Source: Ruminococcus sp.
GTDB lineage: Bacteria; Bacillota; Clostridia; Oscillospirales; Acutalibacteraceae
Length of the DNA stretch: 64,000 bases
Assembly: GCA_017403985.1 (NCBI GenBank)
Contig: JAFRDE010000012.1
Span: forward strand, 1 to 64,000
Reading direction: 5' to 3'
This document shows, piece after piece, positions 8,954 through 17,261 of this stretch (position 1 is the first letter of the stretch; every line of letters starts with the position of its first letter). A model generated the notes under the pieces. That model was not told where the DNA came from. It saw only the letters and a list, made by a program, of their open reading frames with translations, and did no database searches. The position numbers and the translations under genes were made by a program.

Positions 8954-10174
8954 CTCATCCCCCTCAGTCGGGACAATGCGCGGCGTCAGATCGGTGTTCT
9001 CATCCGTTCCGATAGGATCCTGATACGCGATATCCTCCACACAGGTATAAGTCACATGCAAGGTATATACATTGTCGCTGATATCCAGCGTGTATTCCCT
9101 GTCCTCGACCGTACAATCGCTCAGAGAGAACGCTTCATACAACTGCGCTTCGCGTGTCAATAATTCTTGTGCAGAATTATTATCCAATTCGCACTCATTG
9201 TATTCCAAGGCGCTGACGGTCTCGTTCACAACGCCGACAGGCAGGGTGATACCGAGCGGCGACGGCGACCGCACGACCTGTGAGGTCACCGAATACGGCG
9301 AATGAACCGCGCCGAATCGGTACGGGATACGCAGTCCGAACAGCAGCAGGCTCTTTCGCACAGCCGTTTCGCCGTTCGGAACAAGACTCTTTGAAACAGC
9401 AGGTACGGAAAAACTCGCTTCACGCTTTGTAAGTGCATAGACCCTTGCCTGAGCGTGCACCAAGCGGCTTGCTCCCTGCTCGCCCGTTCTCACGCCGCTG
9501 ACGATCAATTGCCCTTTGATCACGCCGGAGCCTTCGGTGATCTTTGTCTCGCCCTCCATCGCTTCGATCCGCAGGATCTGACCGTCGGACTTTGCCTTGA
9601 TGTTGCAGGGGGTGCTTATATCCTCCACCTCGGGAGCGGGAGCTTCCTCCTTGATTTCAACCGAGGCATAGGAGCCGGTGATATTCACCGCCATCCAGCC
9701 GATCTCTTTCTGTTCGAGCATGATCTCTCGCGCGACCTGTCCGCTGTCGATCGCGGGCTTGAATGCCCCGATATACAGACCGTGGTCGCGCAGATCGTCG
9801 AGCATCCGCGTCCGGCTGACGGTATCCAGTCCCGTGATATCGATGCTCCAGATGAACAGCGACATCACGAACACCGCGAGGATGAAAGCGCAAGCGCCGA
9901 TCACCAAGCCGACTCTGCCGCGGTAACGGCCGATCACGGTCGGCAGCCCTCTCTTGATACCGACACGCAGTCTTACTCCCGCGCCGCGCGCATACGGTCG
10001 GATACGGCGGTAATCGGAACGGTACATGCAGGCGGTAAAGCCGTCGTCTTTCCTTTGTACGTCCCACAATCTGATATTCTTGCGGGCGGTGATATTCAAA
10101 AAACGCTCGGGATATTTGCCGCTGACCGTAAAGCCGACATATCCGCGACAATATCGCAGTATTTTCAGCAGCAT
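8951..10174 (-). CDS. yqfD: Sporulation protein YqfD
   Basis: The 407-residue protein has the YqfD layout: a basic N-terminal domain (about 90 residues), one clear membrane helix at about residues 92-113, and a long extracytoplasmic part rich in beta strands with the family's GW-x-AVNI and GQ-x-LIVSG blocks. YqfD is a mother-cell sporulation protein of unknown chemistry, conserved in endospore formers. It follows yqfC by 3 bases, so the pair forms an operon, as in Bacillus. The presence of this pair is good evidence that the lineage carries sporulation genes. Confidence 0.92.
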   Translation of the reverse strand: MLLKILRYCRGYVGFTVSGKYPERFLNITARKNIRLWDVQRKDDGFTACMYRSDYRRIRPYARGAGVRLRVGIKRGLPTVIGRYRGRVGLVIGACAFILAVFVMSLFIWSIDITGLDTVSRTRMLDDLRDHGLYIGAFKPAIDSGQVAREIMLEQKEIGWMAVNITGSYASVEIKEEAPAPEVEDISTPCNIKAKSDGQILRIEAMEGETKITEGSGVIKGQLIVSGVRTGEQGASRLVHAQARVYALTKREASFSVPAVSKSLVPNGETAVRKSLLLFGLRIPYRFGAVHSPYSVTSQVVRSPSPLGITLPVGVVNETVSALEYNECELDNNSAQELLTREAQLYEAFSLSDCTVEDREYTLDISDNVYTLHVTYTCVEDIAYQDPIGTDENTDLTPRIVPTEGDE

Positions 10175-10177
10175 AGG

Positions 10178-10435
10178 TTATGCCTCGAAACGCAGGCTTG
10201 TGATAAAGCCGCTGATGATCAGTGCGGAATCGGAGATGCATTTCAGATTCAATCCGCGTCCCGCAACGGTCAGGATCATGGAATCCGTGTTGACGCGGAC
10301 CGCTTCATCCGTATATTCCAGCACGCCCCTGCCGCCTTCGATCAGGATCTCGCGGTTGCCGCTGAGCTCGATGCACGGCTCGTTCAATACAGGGAGCGCG
10401 GACGCTCGCCGTTTTTCTTTCTGCTTATCTTTCAT
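10178..10435 (-). CDS. yqfC: Sporulation protein YqfC
   Basis: The 85-residue protein has the size and motif order of YqfC (ELSGNREILIEG, then a beta-rich core ending GFITSLRF). It immediately precedes yqfD in the same direction, the conserved gene order. In Bacillus the pair is under the mother-cell factor sigma-E. Start ATG at 10435; the divergent gene begins at 10492, leaving a 56-base intergenic region that must hold both promoters. Confidence 0.88.
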   Translation of the reverse strand: MKDKQKEKRRASALPVLNEPCIELSGNREILIEGGRGVLEYTDEAVRVNTDSMILTVAGRGLNLKCISDSALIISGFITSLRFEA

Positions 10436-10491
10436 TGGATCACCCGTTTATTTTTATGAGAGCGCTCGCATATATATTATCGGTGACGTTA

Positions 10492-11586
10492 ATGAAGCAC
10501 AAAAAATTATTCTATATCAGAAATATAATTCAGTTGTCGACAGCGATTTTCGGCGTCTTCCTGTGCCTGAAATACGGTGAGGAGTGTACGCAGGGGGTCA
10601 AAAACGGAATTCTTTTCTGTATCGAAGTATTGGTACCGTCGCTCTTTCTCTTCATGGCACTGTCGTCGTATCTCGTCCGCAGCGGCGCCGCCGAAACGAT
10701 CACGAAGCCGTTCGGAAAAGTATCAGAATTCCTGTTTCGACTGCCGTCGGAGGCTTTCGCGGCTGTCATACTGAGTATGATCGGCGGTTATCCGGTCGGC
10801 GCGAAGGTCGCCGTGATGCTGTATGAACGCGGTCGGCTCAACGAAAGCGAAGCGCAGAAGACCGCCTGTATCGCGGTATGTGCGGGACCGGGCTTTTTGA
10901 TGAACTATGTCGGGCGGGCGCTGCTCGGCAGCGTGAAGGCAGGAGCGATCCTTTTCGCGGCACAGATCATCGGGACGCTTTTCACAGGCTTTCTGATCGG
11001 TCGGACGGTCAAAACAGAAACATATAACGCACGAAGGGATACCAATGTCCCGGCAGGCAAAAACCTGCTGACCACAGCCGTCGCCGACGCATCGCGCGCG
11101 GTATGTCAGCTTTGCGGGATGGTGGTGATCTGTTCCGCGCTGATCGAGGTCATTGCGACGGTGTCGCCGAGCGAAGGCGTTACGGATATCGCTTCGGCGG
11201 CTGTTGAGATCACGGCGGGATGCGGCAGGATGTGCGGCAAATATCCGCTGTACCTCGTCACCTTTTTCATCGGCTTCGGCGGCATTTCGGTACACTTGCA
11301 GATTTTTGCCGGCATAGGAAAGATCAATCTCAACAAAGGCTTATTTTTCCTTTGCAGAATCATACAGGGAATAATCACCGCCGCCGCGGCATATATTTTA
11401 TTTATGATTTTCCCTGTGGAACTGAGCGTGTTCAACAGTACGGACGCACCGCTGACCTTTGCAAAATCGGCGACCTTCGCCGGATCGGCCGCGCTGGTGC
11501 TGTCATCCCTCTGTTTCCTGGGGAGCATACATAAGACTGTCAACAAAAAACTTTCGGGAGGAGCAAGACACTCCCCTACTCAATAA
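10492..11586 (+). CDS. ylbJ: Sporulation integral membrane protein YlbJ-like (nucleoside-recognition domain)
   Basis: This is a membrane protein of 364 residues with about eight hydrophobic segments and the paired gate-like blocks of the nucleoside-recognition family: GGYPVGAKVA, CAGPGFLMNYVG, and a later GFGGISVHLQ. YlbJ is required for late sporulation in Bacillus. Upstream in-frame starts exist at 10435 (TTG) and 10456 (ATG). I prefer ATG 10492 because GGTGA lies 5 bases before it and the protein then begins MKHKK, a normal positive-inside lead. It lies divergent to yqfC, which supports a sporulation role. Confidence 0.8.
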   Translation: MKHKKLFYIRNIIQLSTAIFGVFLCLKYGEECTQGVKNGILFCIEVLVPSLFLFMALSSYLVRSGAAETITKPFGKVSEFLFRLPSEAFAAVILSMIGGYPVGAKVAVMLYERGRLNESEAQKTACIAVCAGPGFLMNYVGRALLGSVKAGAILFAAQIIGTLFTGFLIGRTVKTETYNARRDTNVPAGKNLLTTAVADASRAVCQLCGMVVICSALIEVIATVSPSEGVTDIASAAVEITAGCGRMCGKYPLYLVTFFIGFGGISVHLQIFAGIGKINLNKGLFFLCRIIQGIITAAAAYILFMIFPVELSVFNSTDAPLTFAKSATFAGSAALVLSSLCFLGSIHKTVNKKLSGGARHSPTQ

Positions 11587-11600
11587 TTCAGGAGGATATT

Positions 11601-13436
11601 ATGTGCGGAATAGCAGGCTGGCTGGATGAAGCCGTCGATATGAAAGAAAAGGATAAGGAACTCAGGGCGATGTCTGAATGTCTCAGACGACGCGGGCCGG
11701 ATGAGCACGGCGAATATGTCAAACGTCACGCGGCGCTGCTCCACCGACGGCTCAGCGTCATCGACCCGCAGAACGGACAACAGCCGATGAGCACCCTGTA
11801 TGACGGAGAAAAGTATACCATCGTCTACAACGGAGAGCTGTACAACACCAAAGAACTGAGGGAGGAACTGCATCAGGCGGGATTCGGCTTCGGCACGCAC
11901 AGCGACACCGAAGTGCTCTTAAAGGCATATTGTTATTATAAAGAGGATTGCGCCGTGAAGCTCAACGGCATCTATGCCTTCGCTGTGCTGGAGGAATGCT
12001 CGGGCAGGCTCTTTCTCTGCCGCGACAGAGTCGGCGTAAAGCCGCTGTTTTATCACGCGTACCGTGACGGGATCGTATTCGGCTCCGAGATCAAAGCGAT
12101 CCTCAACAGCGGAATCATAGAACCGAGAATCGGCGAAGAGGGCTTATACGAGCTCTTCTTCCTCGGTCCCGCGAGGACGCCGGGCAACGGTATCTTCAAG
12201 GGGATCAATGAACTTCTGCCGGGCGAATACGCGGTATTTGAGGACGGAAGATTGACAAAGCACCGCTACAGCCGCCTTACGGCTCATCCACACGAGGATG
12301 ATGAAAAGCAGACGATCGAAAAAACACGGTATTTGCTGACGGACGCGATACAAAGACAGCTGGTCTCCGACGTGCCGATGTGCTTCTTCCTGTCGGGCGG
12401 TCTGGACTCGAGCCTGATCTGTCAAACGGCTTCGAACAGCGAGAAATACAGTCATTCATCCATTGACACCTATTCCGTCGAATACGCGGAGAATCAGCAG
12501 TACTTTCAGCGTTCGCTCTTCCAGCCCAACGCCGATTATGAATATATCGGGATGATGGTGCAGAGCACCGGCTCAAGGCATCACGAGATCGTACTGGATA
12601 ACGAAAAGGTCCTTGATGCGCTGTATCCGTCGGTCGAAGCGCGCGACCTGCCGGGTTATGTGGACATCGACTCTTCCCTGCTGCTGTTCTGCCGCGAGAT
12701 CAAAAAGCGTTTTACCGTTGCGCTGTCGGGCGAATGTGCCGACGAGCTCTTCGGCGGTTATCCATGGTATCATAATCGGGATATCTTATTCGAAGACTGC
12801 TTTCCGTGGTCGCGGGAGCAGGATATCCGCCGTCAGGTGCTGAAAAAAGGACTCCTTCCGCGCGGCGAGGAATATGTGCGTCAGCGATATCTCGACACAC
12901 TCAAAGAGGCTGACTCTCTGCCCGAGGACAGCAAAGTCGACAAGCGGATGCGCGAGATGTTCGCGCTCAACTACTACTGGTTCATGCAATGCCTGCTCGA
13001 ACGCAAGGACCGCTGTTCGATGCGGTCGGGGCTCGAGGTTAGAGTACCGTTCTGCGATTATCGGCTGGTGGATTACGCGTACAACATGCCGTGGGAGCTC
13101 AAAGCATACGGCGGCAGAGAGAAAGGGATCGTCCGCAAGGCGTTTGAGGATATCCTGCCGCGCGAAATCGTTTACCGCAAGAAAAGTCCTTATCCCAAGA
13201 CGCACCATCCCGTCTATATGAAGCTGTGCGCCGAAAAGGTGAACAATATCCTTTCCGACCCGACACGGCGCATCAACAGCCTGATCGATCCCGACGGCGT
13301 CAGGGAGATCATCGAGCATCCGGACAGTCTGAGATCGCCGTGGTACGGTCAGCTGATGAAGGCGCCGCAGATCCTCGCGTACCTGATCGAAACGGATTAT
13401 TGGCTCGAAAAATACCATGTGGAAATCGAGCTGTAA
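11601..13436 (+). CDS. asnB: Asparagine synthase (glutamine-hydrolysing)
   Basis: The 611-residue protein begins MCGIAGW, placing the Ntn-type nucleophile Cys2 of the glutaminase domain (residues 2-200). Residues about 230-560 form the ATP-pyrophosphatase synthetase domain with the PP-loop SGGLDSSL and the SGECADELFGGY block that binds aspartyl-AMP. It converts aspartate, glutamine and ATP to asparagine in the cytoplasm. A GGAGG ribosome site precedes the ATG, and the gene follows ylbJ by 14 bases, so co-transcription is possible. Confidence 0.95.
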   Translation: MCGIAGWLDEAVDMKEKDKELRAMSECLRRRGPDEHGEYVKRHAALLHRRLSVIDPQNGQQPMSTLYDGEKYTIVYNGELYNTKELREELHQAGFGFGTHSDTEVLLKAYCYYKEDCAVKLNGIYAFAVLEECSGRLFLCRDRVGVKPLFYHAYRDGIVFGSEIKAILNSGIIEPRIGEEGLYELFFLGPARTPGNGIFKGINELLPGEYAVFEDGRLTKHRYSRLTAHPHEDDEKQTIEKTRYLLTDAIQRQLVSDVPMCFFLSGGLDSSLICQTASNSEKYSHSSIDTYSVEYAENQQYFQRSLFQPNADYEYIGMMVQSTGSRHHEIVLDNEKVLDALYPSVEARDLPGYVDIDSSLLLFCREIKKRFTVALSGECADELFGGYPWYHNRDILFEDCFPWSREQDIRRQVLKKGLLPRGEEYVRQRYLDTLKEADSLPEDSKVDKRMREMFALNYYWFMQCLLERKDRCSMRSGLEVRVPFCDYRLVDYAYNMPWELKAYGGREKGIVRKAFEDILPREIVYRKKSPYPKTHHPVYMKLCAEKVNNILSDPTRRINSLIDPDGVREIIEHPDSLRSPWYGQLMKAPQILAYLIETDYWLEKYHVEIEL

Positions 13437-13621
13437 ATATGACAATCCTGTAACAAAGAACCGTTATTCGCACGATTTCAAAGAATTATCATAGAATGTT
13501 AATAAATCAGTCATATTTTGTTCTAATCAGCGACATAATCGCCTGATATGATTAGCACAAGCAATCATAGTTGTTATGGTTGCGAACTATGACTGACAAG
13601 AATGTGAAAGGAAGTGGCAGA

Positions 13622-14125
13622 ATGAAAGGCGAAAGCTACCAGAACCTGAGCGCTTATTTTTCCGAAACCAAAGCGCGCAACACGACCATCAAGGCACTGC
13701 ATGACGTTCTGCCGCTGGTCATGTACATCTTTTACCCCATACAGCTGATCGCACTGGCGATCAACGAGGGCTTCGGCAGCGAAAGATTCCTGCGGTTCAT
13801 GCTGATACCGCTGGGTACGCTGATCGTGATCTCTATCATCCGCGCGCTCGTTAACGCCAAGCGGCCGTACGAGGTATACAACTATGAGCCTGCCGTGCAC
13901 AAGAACACAAGCGGCAAGAGCTTCCCCTCAAGACATACGGTCAGCGCTTTCATCATCGCGATGGCGTTCCTGTACGTCGACACCCGCATCGGTATCATCA
14001 TGCTGTTCGTCGCGTCGCTCATCGGCGTGACACGCGTACTGGCGGGCGTACACTTCATCCGCGACGTCGTCTTCGGCGCCCTGATCGGTATCGCCGTCGG
14101 CGCGGTCGGATTCTTTGTATTCTGA
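13622..14125 (+). CDS. PAP2-superfamily membrane phosphatase
   Basis: The 167-residue protein has about five membrane helices and the three PAP2 signatures: KRPYEVY (K-x-R-P form), SFPSRHT and RVLAGVHFIRDV (R...H...D). Such enzymes dephosphorylate lipid phosphates such as phosphatidate or undecaprenyl pyrophosphate. I start at ATG 13622, preceded by GAAAGGAAG, and not at the upstream in-frame ATGs, because those add a polar stretch without family support. A candidate promoter region lies in 13500-13570 (TGATATGATTAGCAC). The substrate is not decided by sequence. Confidence 0.87.
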   Translation: MKGESYQNLSAYFSETKARNTTIKALHDVLPLVMYIFYPIQLIALAINEGFGSERFLRFMLIPLGTLIVISIIRALVNAKRPYEVYNYEPAVHKNTSGKSFPSRHTVSAFIIAMAFLYVDTRIGIIMLFVASLIGVTRVLAGVHFIRDVVFGALIGIAVGAVGFFVF

Positions 14126-14161
14126 TAATTCCTCCTTATCGGTTCTCTCCTTTTTGAATAG

Positions 14162-14197
14162 AAAAAGCGTGGGCTTCACAAGAGCTCACGCTTTTTT
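14162..14197. terminator. Shared terminator between the PAP2 and flippase-like genes
   Basis: AGCGTGGGCT (14166-14175) pairs with AGCTCACGCT (14183-14192). It is flanked by A5 on the left and T6 on the right, so it can serve both converging genes. Confidence 0.85.
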
Positions 14198-14213
14198 GTT
14201 ATGTTTATTCGTT

Positions 14214-15356
14214 TTATTCGGAAGAATCCTCTTCCTTTTTCTCAGCAGACGCCGTGCTTACAGCCGGTTTCGTCAGGAAGTGGACGCGGATATGATGGAT
14301 CAGCGTCACGATTCCGGCAAAGATAAAGCTGATATAGAAGTTGATACCTCTGGTAATGACCATCGTGGAATCCAGCAGGATCACGTTGCTGATGACCATC
14401 GAAAAGACGTTGTTGAAGATCGCCTCGCTCGCGCCGACGGCGCCGGGCAGCGGCACGCAGTAAGCGCCGAACCAGCAGAAAGCCTCGAGCGCGTAGATAT
14501 CGATGACGTTGATCTTCACGCCCGCGAGCTCCGGGATATTATACAGCGCGCCGTAGAACACGCACACGCCGATAGAGATATAAACAATGCGTTCGATGAA
14601 ATTGAAAATGAACGATTCAAACAGCGATTTTTTGTTATGACTGAGGAGCGACACCGACGCCTTGAAGCGATGGACGGACGCGTCGATGCGACCGATATAC
14701 TCTTCCCTGTCCTTGACGATCCTGACCAGCGCCGCGAGATTGACGAGCCATGTCGCGATCTTGATAACAACCTTTTCGGAGACCATGATCAGCACATAGA
14801 CCGACAGGAACAAGAGCTGGACCACCAGTCCGACGATGATACATGTCTTGACGATCCATGAGTCGATGTTGATGAACAGGTTCGGGCGGACGATAAAGGT
14901 GATCAGCGCCAGCGCCATCAGCGAAGCGGTATACATCAGCAGGTTGACCGAAAGGATCGCAGTCGTGTGCGAGATCGGGATCCCGTCCTTGACCATGTAA
15001 TACGCCGAGGCGGGCTGACCACCGGTCGCGGAGGGTGTGATCGCCGAAAAATAGATATCTGCGGAGGCGTAAGCGTAGTTACGGCGCAGACCCTTATGAT
15101 AGCCCAGCGCCTTGGACAGCGAGCGGATACTCAGTCCCTTAAAGCCGATGTTCAGTATCATGCACAAAAACGCGCCGACAAGGAACGGCCAGTGGATCTT
15201 GCTGATGAACTCCCCGAGCGACGCGGGTGAAAAGCCGTCTTTATTGCGGAAGATGATAAAGAAGGTCAATCCGATCAGTGCCAGCAGAATCGAAACGTTC
15301 ACGATATTCTTTTTCAGACTCGGTTTCTTGGTTTCCATCGGACGACCTCCCTTCAT
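14214..15356 (-). CDS. Lysylphosphatidylglycerol synthase TM-region / flippase-like (UPF0104) membrane protein
   Basis: The 380-residue protein has about eight membrane helices. It carries the family block SAITPSATGGQPAS (the conserved P-S-x-x-G-G pattern) and a late PLPGAVGASEA block, typical of the UPF0104 / AglD/MprF-membrane-like family. Members move lipids or lipid-linked groups across the membrane, but the substrate here is unknown. It lies convergent to a PAP2 phosphatase, another lipid-linked enzyme. Start ATG 15356; an alternative ATG at 15338 would remove six residues. Confidence 0.85.
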   Translation of the reverse strand: MKGGRPMETKKPSLKKNIVNVSILLALIGLTFFIIFRNKDGFSPASLGEFISKIHWPFLVGAFLCMILNIGFKGLSIRSLSKALGYHKGLRRNYAYASADIYFSAITPSATGGQPASAYYMVKDGIPISHTTAILSVNLLMYTASLMALALITFIVRPNLFINIDSWIVKTCIIVGLVVQLLFLSVYVLIMVSEKVVIKIATWLVNLAALVRIVKDREEYIGRIDASVHRFKASVSLLSHNKKSLFESFIFNFIERIVYISIGVCVFYGALYNIPELAGVKINVIDIYALEAFCWFGAYCVPLPGAVGASEAIFNNVFSMVISNVILLDSTMVITRGINFYISFIFAGIVTLIHHIRVHFLTKPAVSTASAEKKEEDSSE

Positions 15357-15442
15357 AGCAGCTGTCGCTGCAGTGACGTTTTGACTGCGTCAAAATGATG
15401 GTATCTCTTCGAGATAGTGATGATTGCCTGCGGCAAGTGATA

Positions 15443-16324
15443 TTATGTCAGCTTCAGCAATTCCGGTTCCGTCAAGAAACCTTTTGACGCGCCGCTCTCG
15501 CCGATCTTGTAGGATGCGAAATACGAGGCTTTTCGCAGCGCTTCAACAGGCTCCTCTCCTTGGAGGAAAAAGTGTACGAAAGCGGAGAATAAAGCGTCGC
15601 CCGCGCCCACGGTGTTTTTGATCTCGCGGGTTTTGACGGCGGGAACCGCGGAAAAACGTTCACACTTGCGTCCGTACAAAAGCGCGCCCTTATCCCCCAT
15701 GCCGACGATGATATATCGGCACGGATATACTGCGGCGAGCTCTTTGACAAATTCCCGTTCTCTGCCGATGATCTTTTCATTGGACAGGAACAGCACGTCA
15801 GCCGCGCGCATGAAATCGGCGTTGTAGTCATCATAGACGTCGGACAGGCAGTGTACGTCGCAAAAGATCGGTTTGCCGGTCGCTTTCGCGATCCCGAGCA
15901 GCGGACGAGAATAATTGATATTGCACAGGCAGAAGCCGTCAAAGCCGTCAAGGTCGGCATAATCGTCCTCGGACAGCCTCAGTTCCTGCATATCTTTGAG
16001 GTCGGTATAGACTCTGCGCCTGCCGTCCTTATCATACAGCACAACACTCTGCGGCGTTTCCTTACACGGCGCAAAACGGCAATCGTTGATAGGCTCAGCC
16101 GTCAGGCGCACCAAAGCGCCCACGTCATCATCGGCGGCAAAGGTCGCAAAGCTCACGGTATCACCGAGCGAAGTTAAAGCCAAAGCGACGTTCAGCCCCA
16201 CGCCGGAAGCGATGGACTTCACGCCGAAAAAGTTATAATCAACCGGCTGATATTCGATCGGAAAGCTCTCGATCGCGCAAGAGGTCTCGACGTTGGATAA
16301 TCCGGAAACAAATATCCTGCTCAC
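15443..16324 (-). CDS. PfkB-family carbohydrate kinase
   Basis: The 293-residue protein has the ribokinase fold: an N-terminal lid region with the glycine pair in SGVGLNVALAL and the C-terminal PfkB signature GAGDALFSAFVHF, whose Asp is the catalytic base. The sugar substrate is not clear. The start is GTG at 16324, with GGAG 8 bases upstream and the protein beginning MSRIFVSG as is usual. It follows the amidohydrolase gene by 127 bases that contain a hairpin (16416-16439), so co-transcription with the block upstream is uncertain. Confidence 0.88.
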   Translation of the reverse strand: MSRIFVSGLSNVETSCAIESFPIEYQPVDYNFFGVKSIASGVGLNVALALTSLGDTVSFATFAADDDVGALVRLTAEPINDCRFAPCKETPQSVVLYDKDGRRRVYTDLKDMQELRLSEDDYADLDGFDGFCLCNINYSRPLLGIAKATGKPIFCDVHCLSDVYDDYNADFMRAADVLFLSNEKIIGREREFVKELAAVYPCRYIIVGMGDKGALLYGRKCERFSAVPAVKTREIKNTVGAGDALFSAFVHFFLQGEEPVEALRKASYFASYKIGESGASKGFLTEPELLKLT

Positions 16325-16415
16325 GGCTCACACTCCATGACGTAATAATACAAGTTATATTGTACCGCAAAACTGTCCAAAAATCAAGTTACAAATCCTA
16401 TTAGCGGAAAAGATA

Positions 16416-16439
16416 CAGCTCCCTCTGTCGAGGGAGCTG
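16416..16439 (-). terminator. AGCTCCCTC palindrome, possible terminator of the amidohydrolase operon
   Basis: AGCTCCCTC (417-425 of this kilobase) pairs with GAGGGAGCT (430-438) across a 4-nt loop. On the minus strand it is followed by GTATCTTTTCC, a weak T-run. The same palindrome motif is found in repeats at 37640-37690 and 42612-42656, so it may be a dispersed element used as a terminator. Confidence 0.55.
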
Positions 16440-16451
16440 ATAACCGTTTGC

Positions 16452-17261
16452 TTATATTGTTAAGTCATATACTTTTTTGACGTTTTCGCTGAGGATGAGC
16501 TTCATTTCTTCATCCGTCAGTCCGAGGTTAAAGAACATCTCCACCTCGTCCTTCGGGTGCCACATCGGGTAATCGGTGCCGAACAGCACCCTGTCCGCGC
16601 CGTAGCGGCGGATGATCTCGGCGGTCTTGTCGAGCGGTACCCATGCCATCGTGGACGAGCAGTCGACATATAGGTTCGGGATACCCGCCAGCTCTTTACT
16701 GGCTTCTTCCCACAGCGACCAGCCGCCCAGATGCGCGCCGATAATGGTCAGGTCGGTATACGTTTCCAAGATCGGGATCAGGCGGTTGGTGTTGGAGAAA
16801 TCATAGCGCTTATCGCCCGTGTGCATCAGGATCGGCAGCCCGAACTCCTCGCACAGCTCATAGATCTTCAGACAGCGGTAGTCGTCGATCTTGAACTGCT
16901 GGATGTCGGGATGGAGCTTGACTCCTTTGAGTCCGAGGTCTACCAGATGCTGAACATCTGCGCGCTGATCCTCGCTGTCGGGATGGAGCGTACCCAGTCC
17001 CGTCAATCTGCCGTCAGCCTGCGCGACGGTATCGGCAATAAAGTTGTTGATGGACTGCACCTGCTTCGGGGTCGTCGCGACGCTCTGTACCAGCGAATGA
17101 TCGATCCCGACCTGCGCGTTGATCTCTAACAGACTGCGCGCGGTGCCGTCGCACTTGGCGACGGTGTCATAGAAGTGATCGGTACCCGCCACCGCCTTGG
17201 ACGCGATCTTTTCGGGGTAGATATGGCAGTGCGTGTCAATTATCTGAAATCCGTTTCTCAT
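16452..17261 (-). CDS. Amidohydrolase family (amidohydrolase 2 / ACMSD-like) protein
   Basis: The 269-residue protein has the metal-dependent TIM-barrel hydrolase pattern: DTHCHIY near the start (HxH), GVKLHPD, LMHTGDK, IIGAHLGGW and FGTDYPMW supply the remaining His and Asp ligands. This subfamily includes decarboxylases (ACMSD, gamma-resorcylate) as well as hydrolases. Its ATG overlaps the stop of the upstream TIM-barrel/acyl-CoA-synthetase fusion in the form TAATG, so translation is coupled and the two proteins probably act on the same substrate. The reaction is not known. Confidence 0.87.
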   Translation of the reverse strand: MRNGFQIIDTHCHIYPEKIASKAVAGTDHFYDTVAKCDGTARSLLEINAQVGIDHSLVQSVATTPKQVQSINNFIADTVAQADGRLTGLGTLHPDSEDQRADVQHLVDLGLKGVKLHPDIQQFKIDDYRCLKIYELCEEFGLPILMHTGDKRYDFSNTNRLIPILETYTDLTIIGAHLGGWSLWEEASKELAGIPNLYVDCSSTMAWVPLDKTAEIIRRYGADRVLFGTDYPMWHPKDEVEMFFNLGLTDEEMKLILSENVKKVYDLTI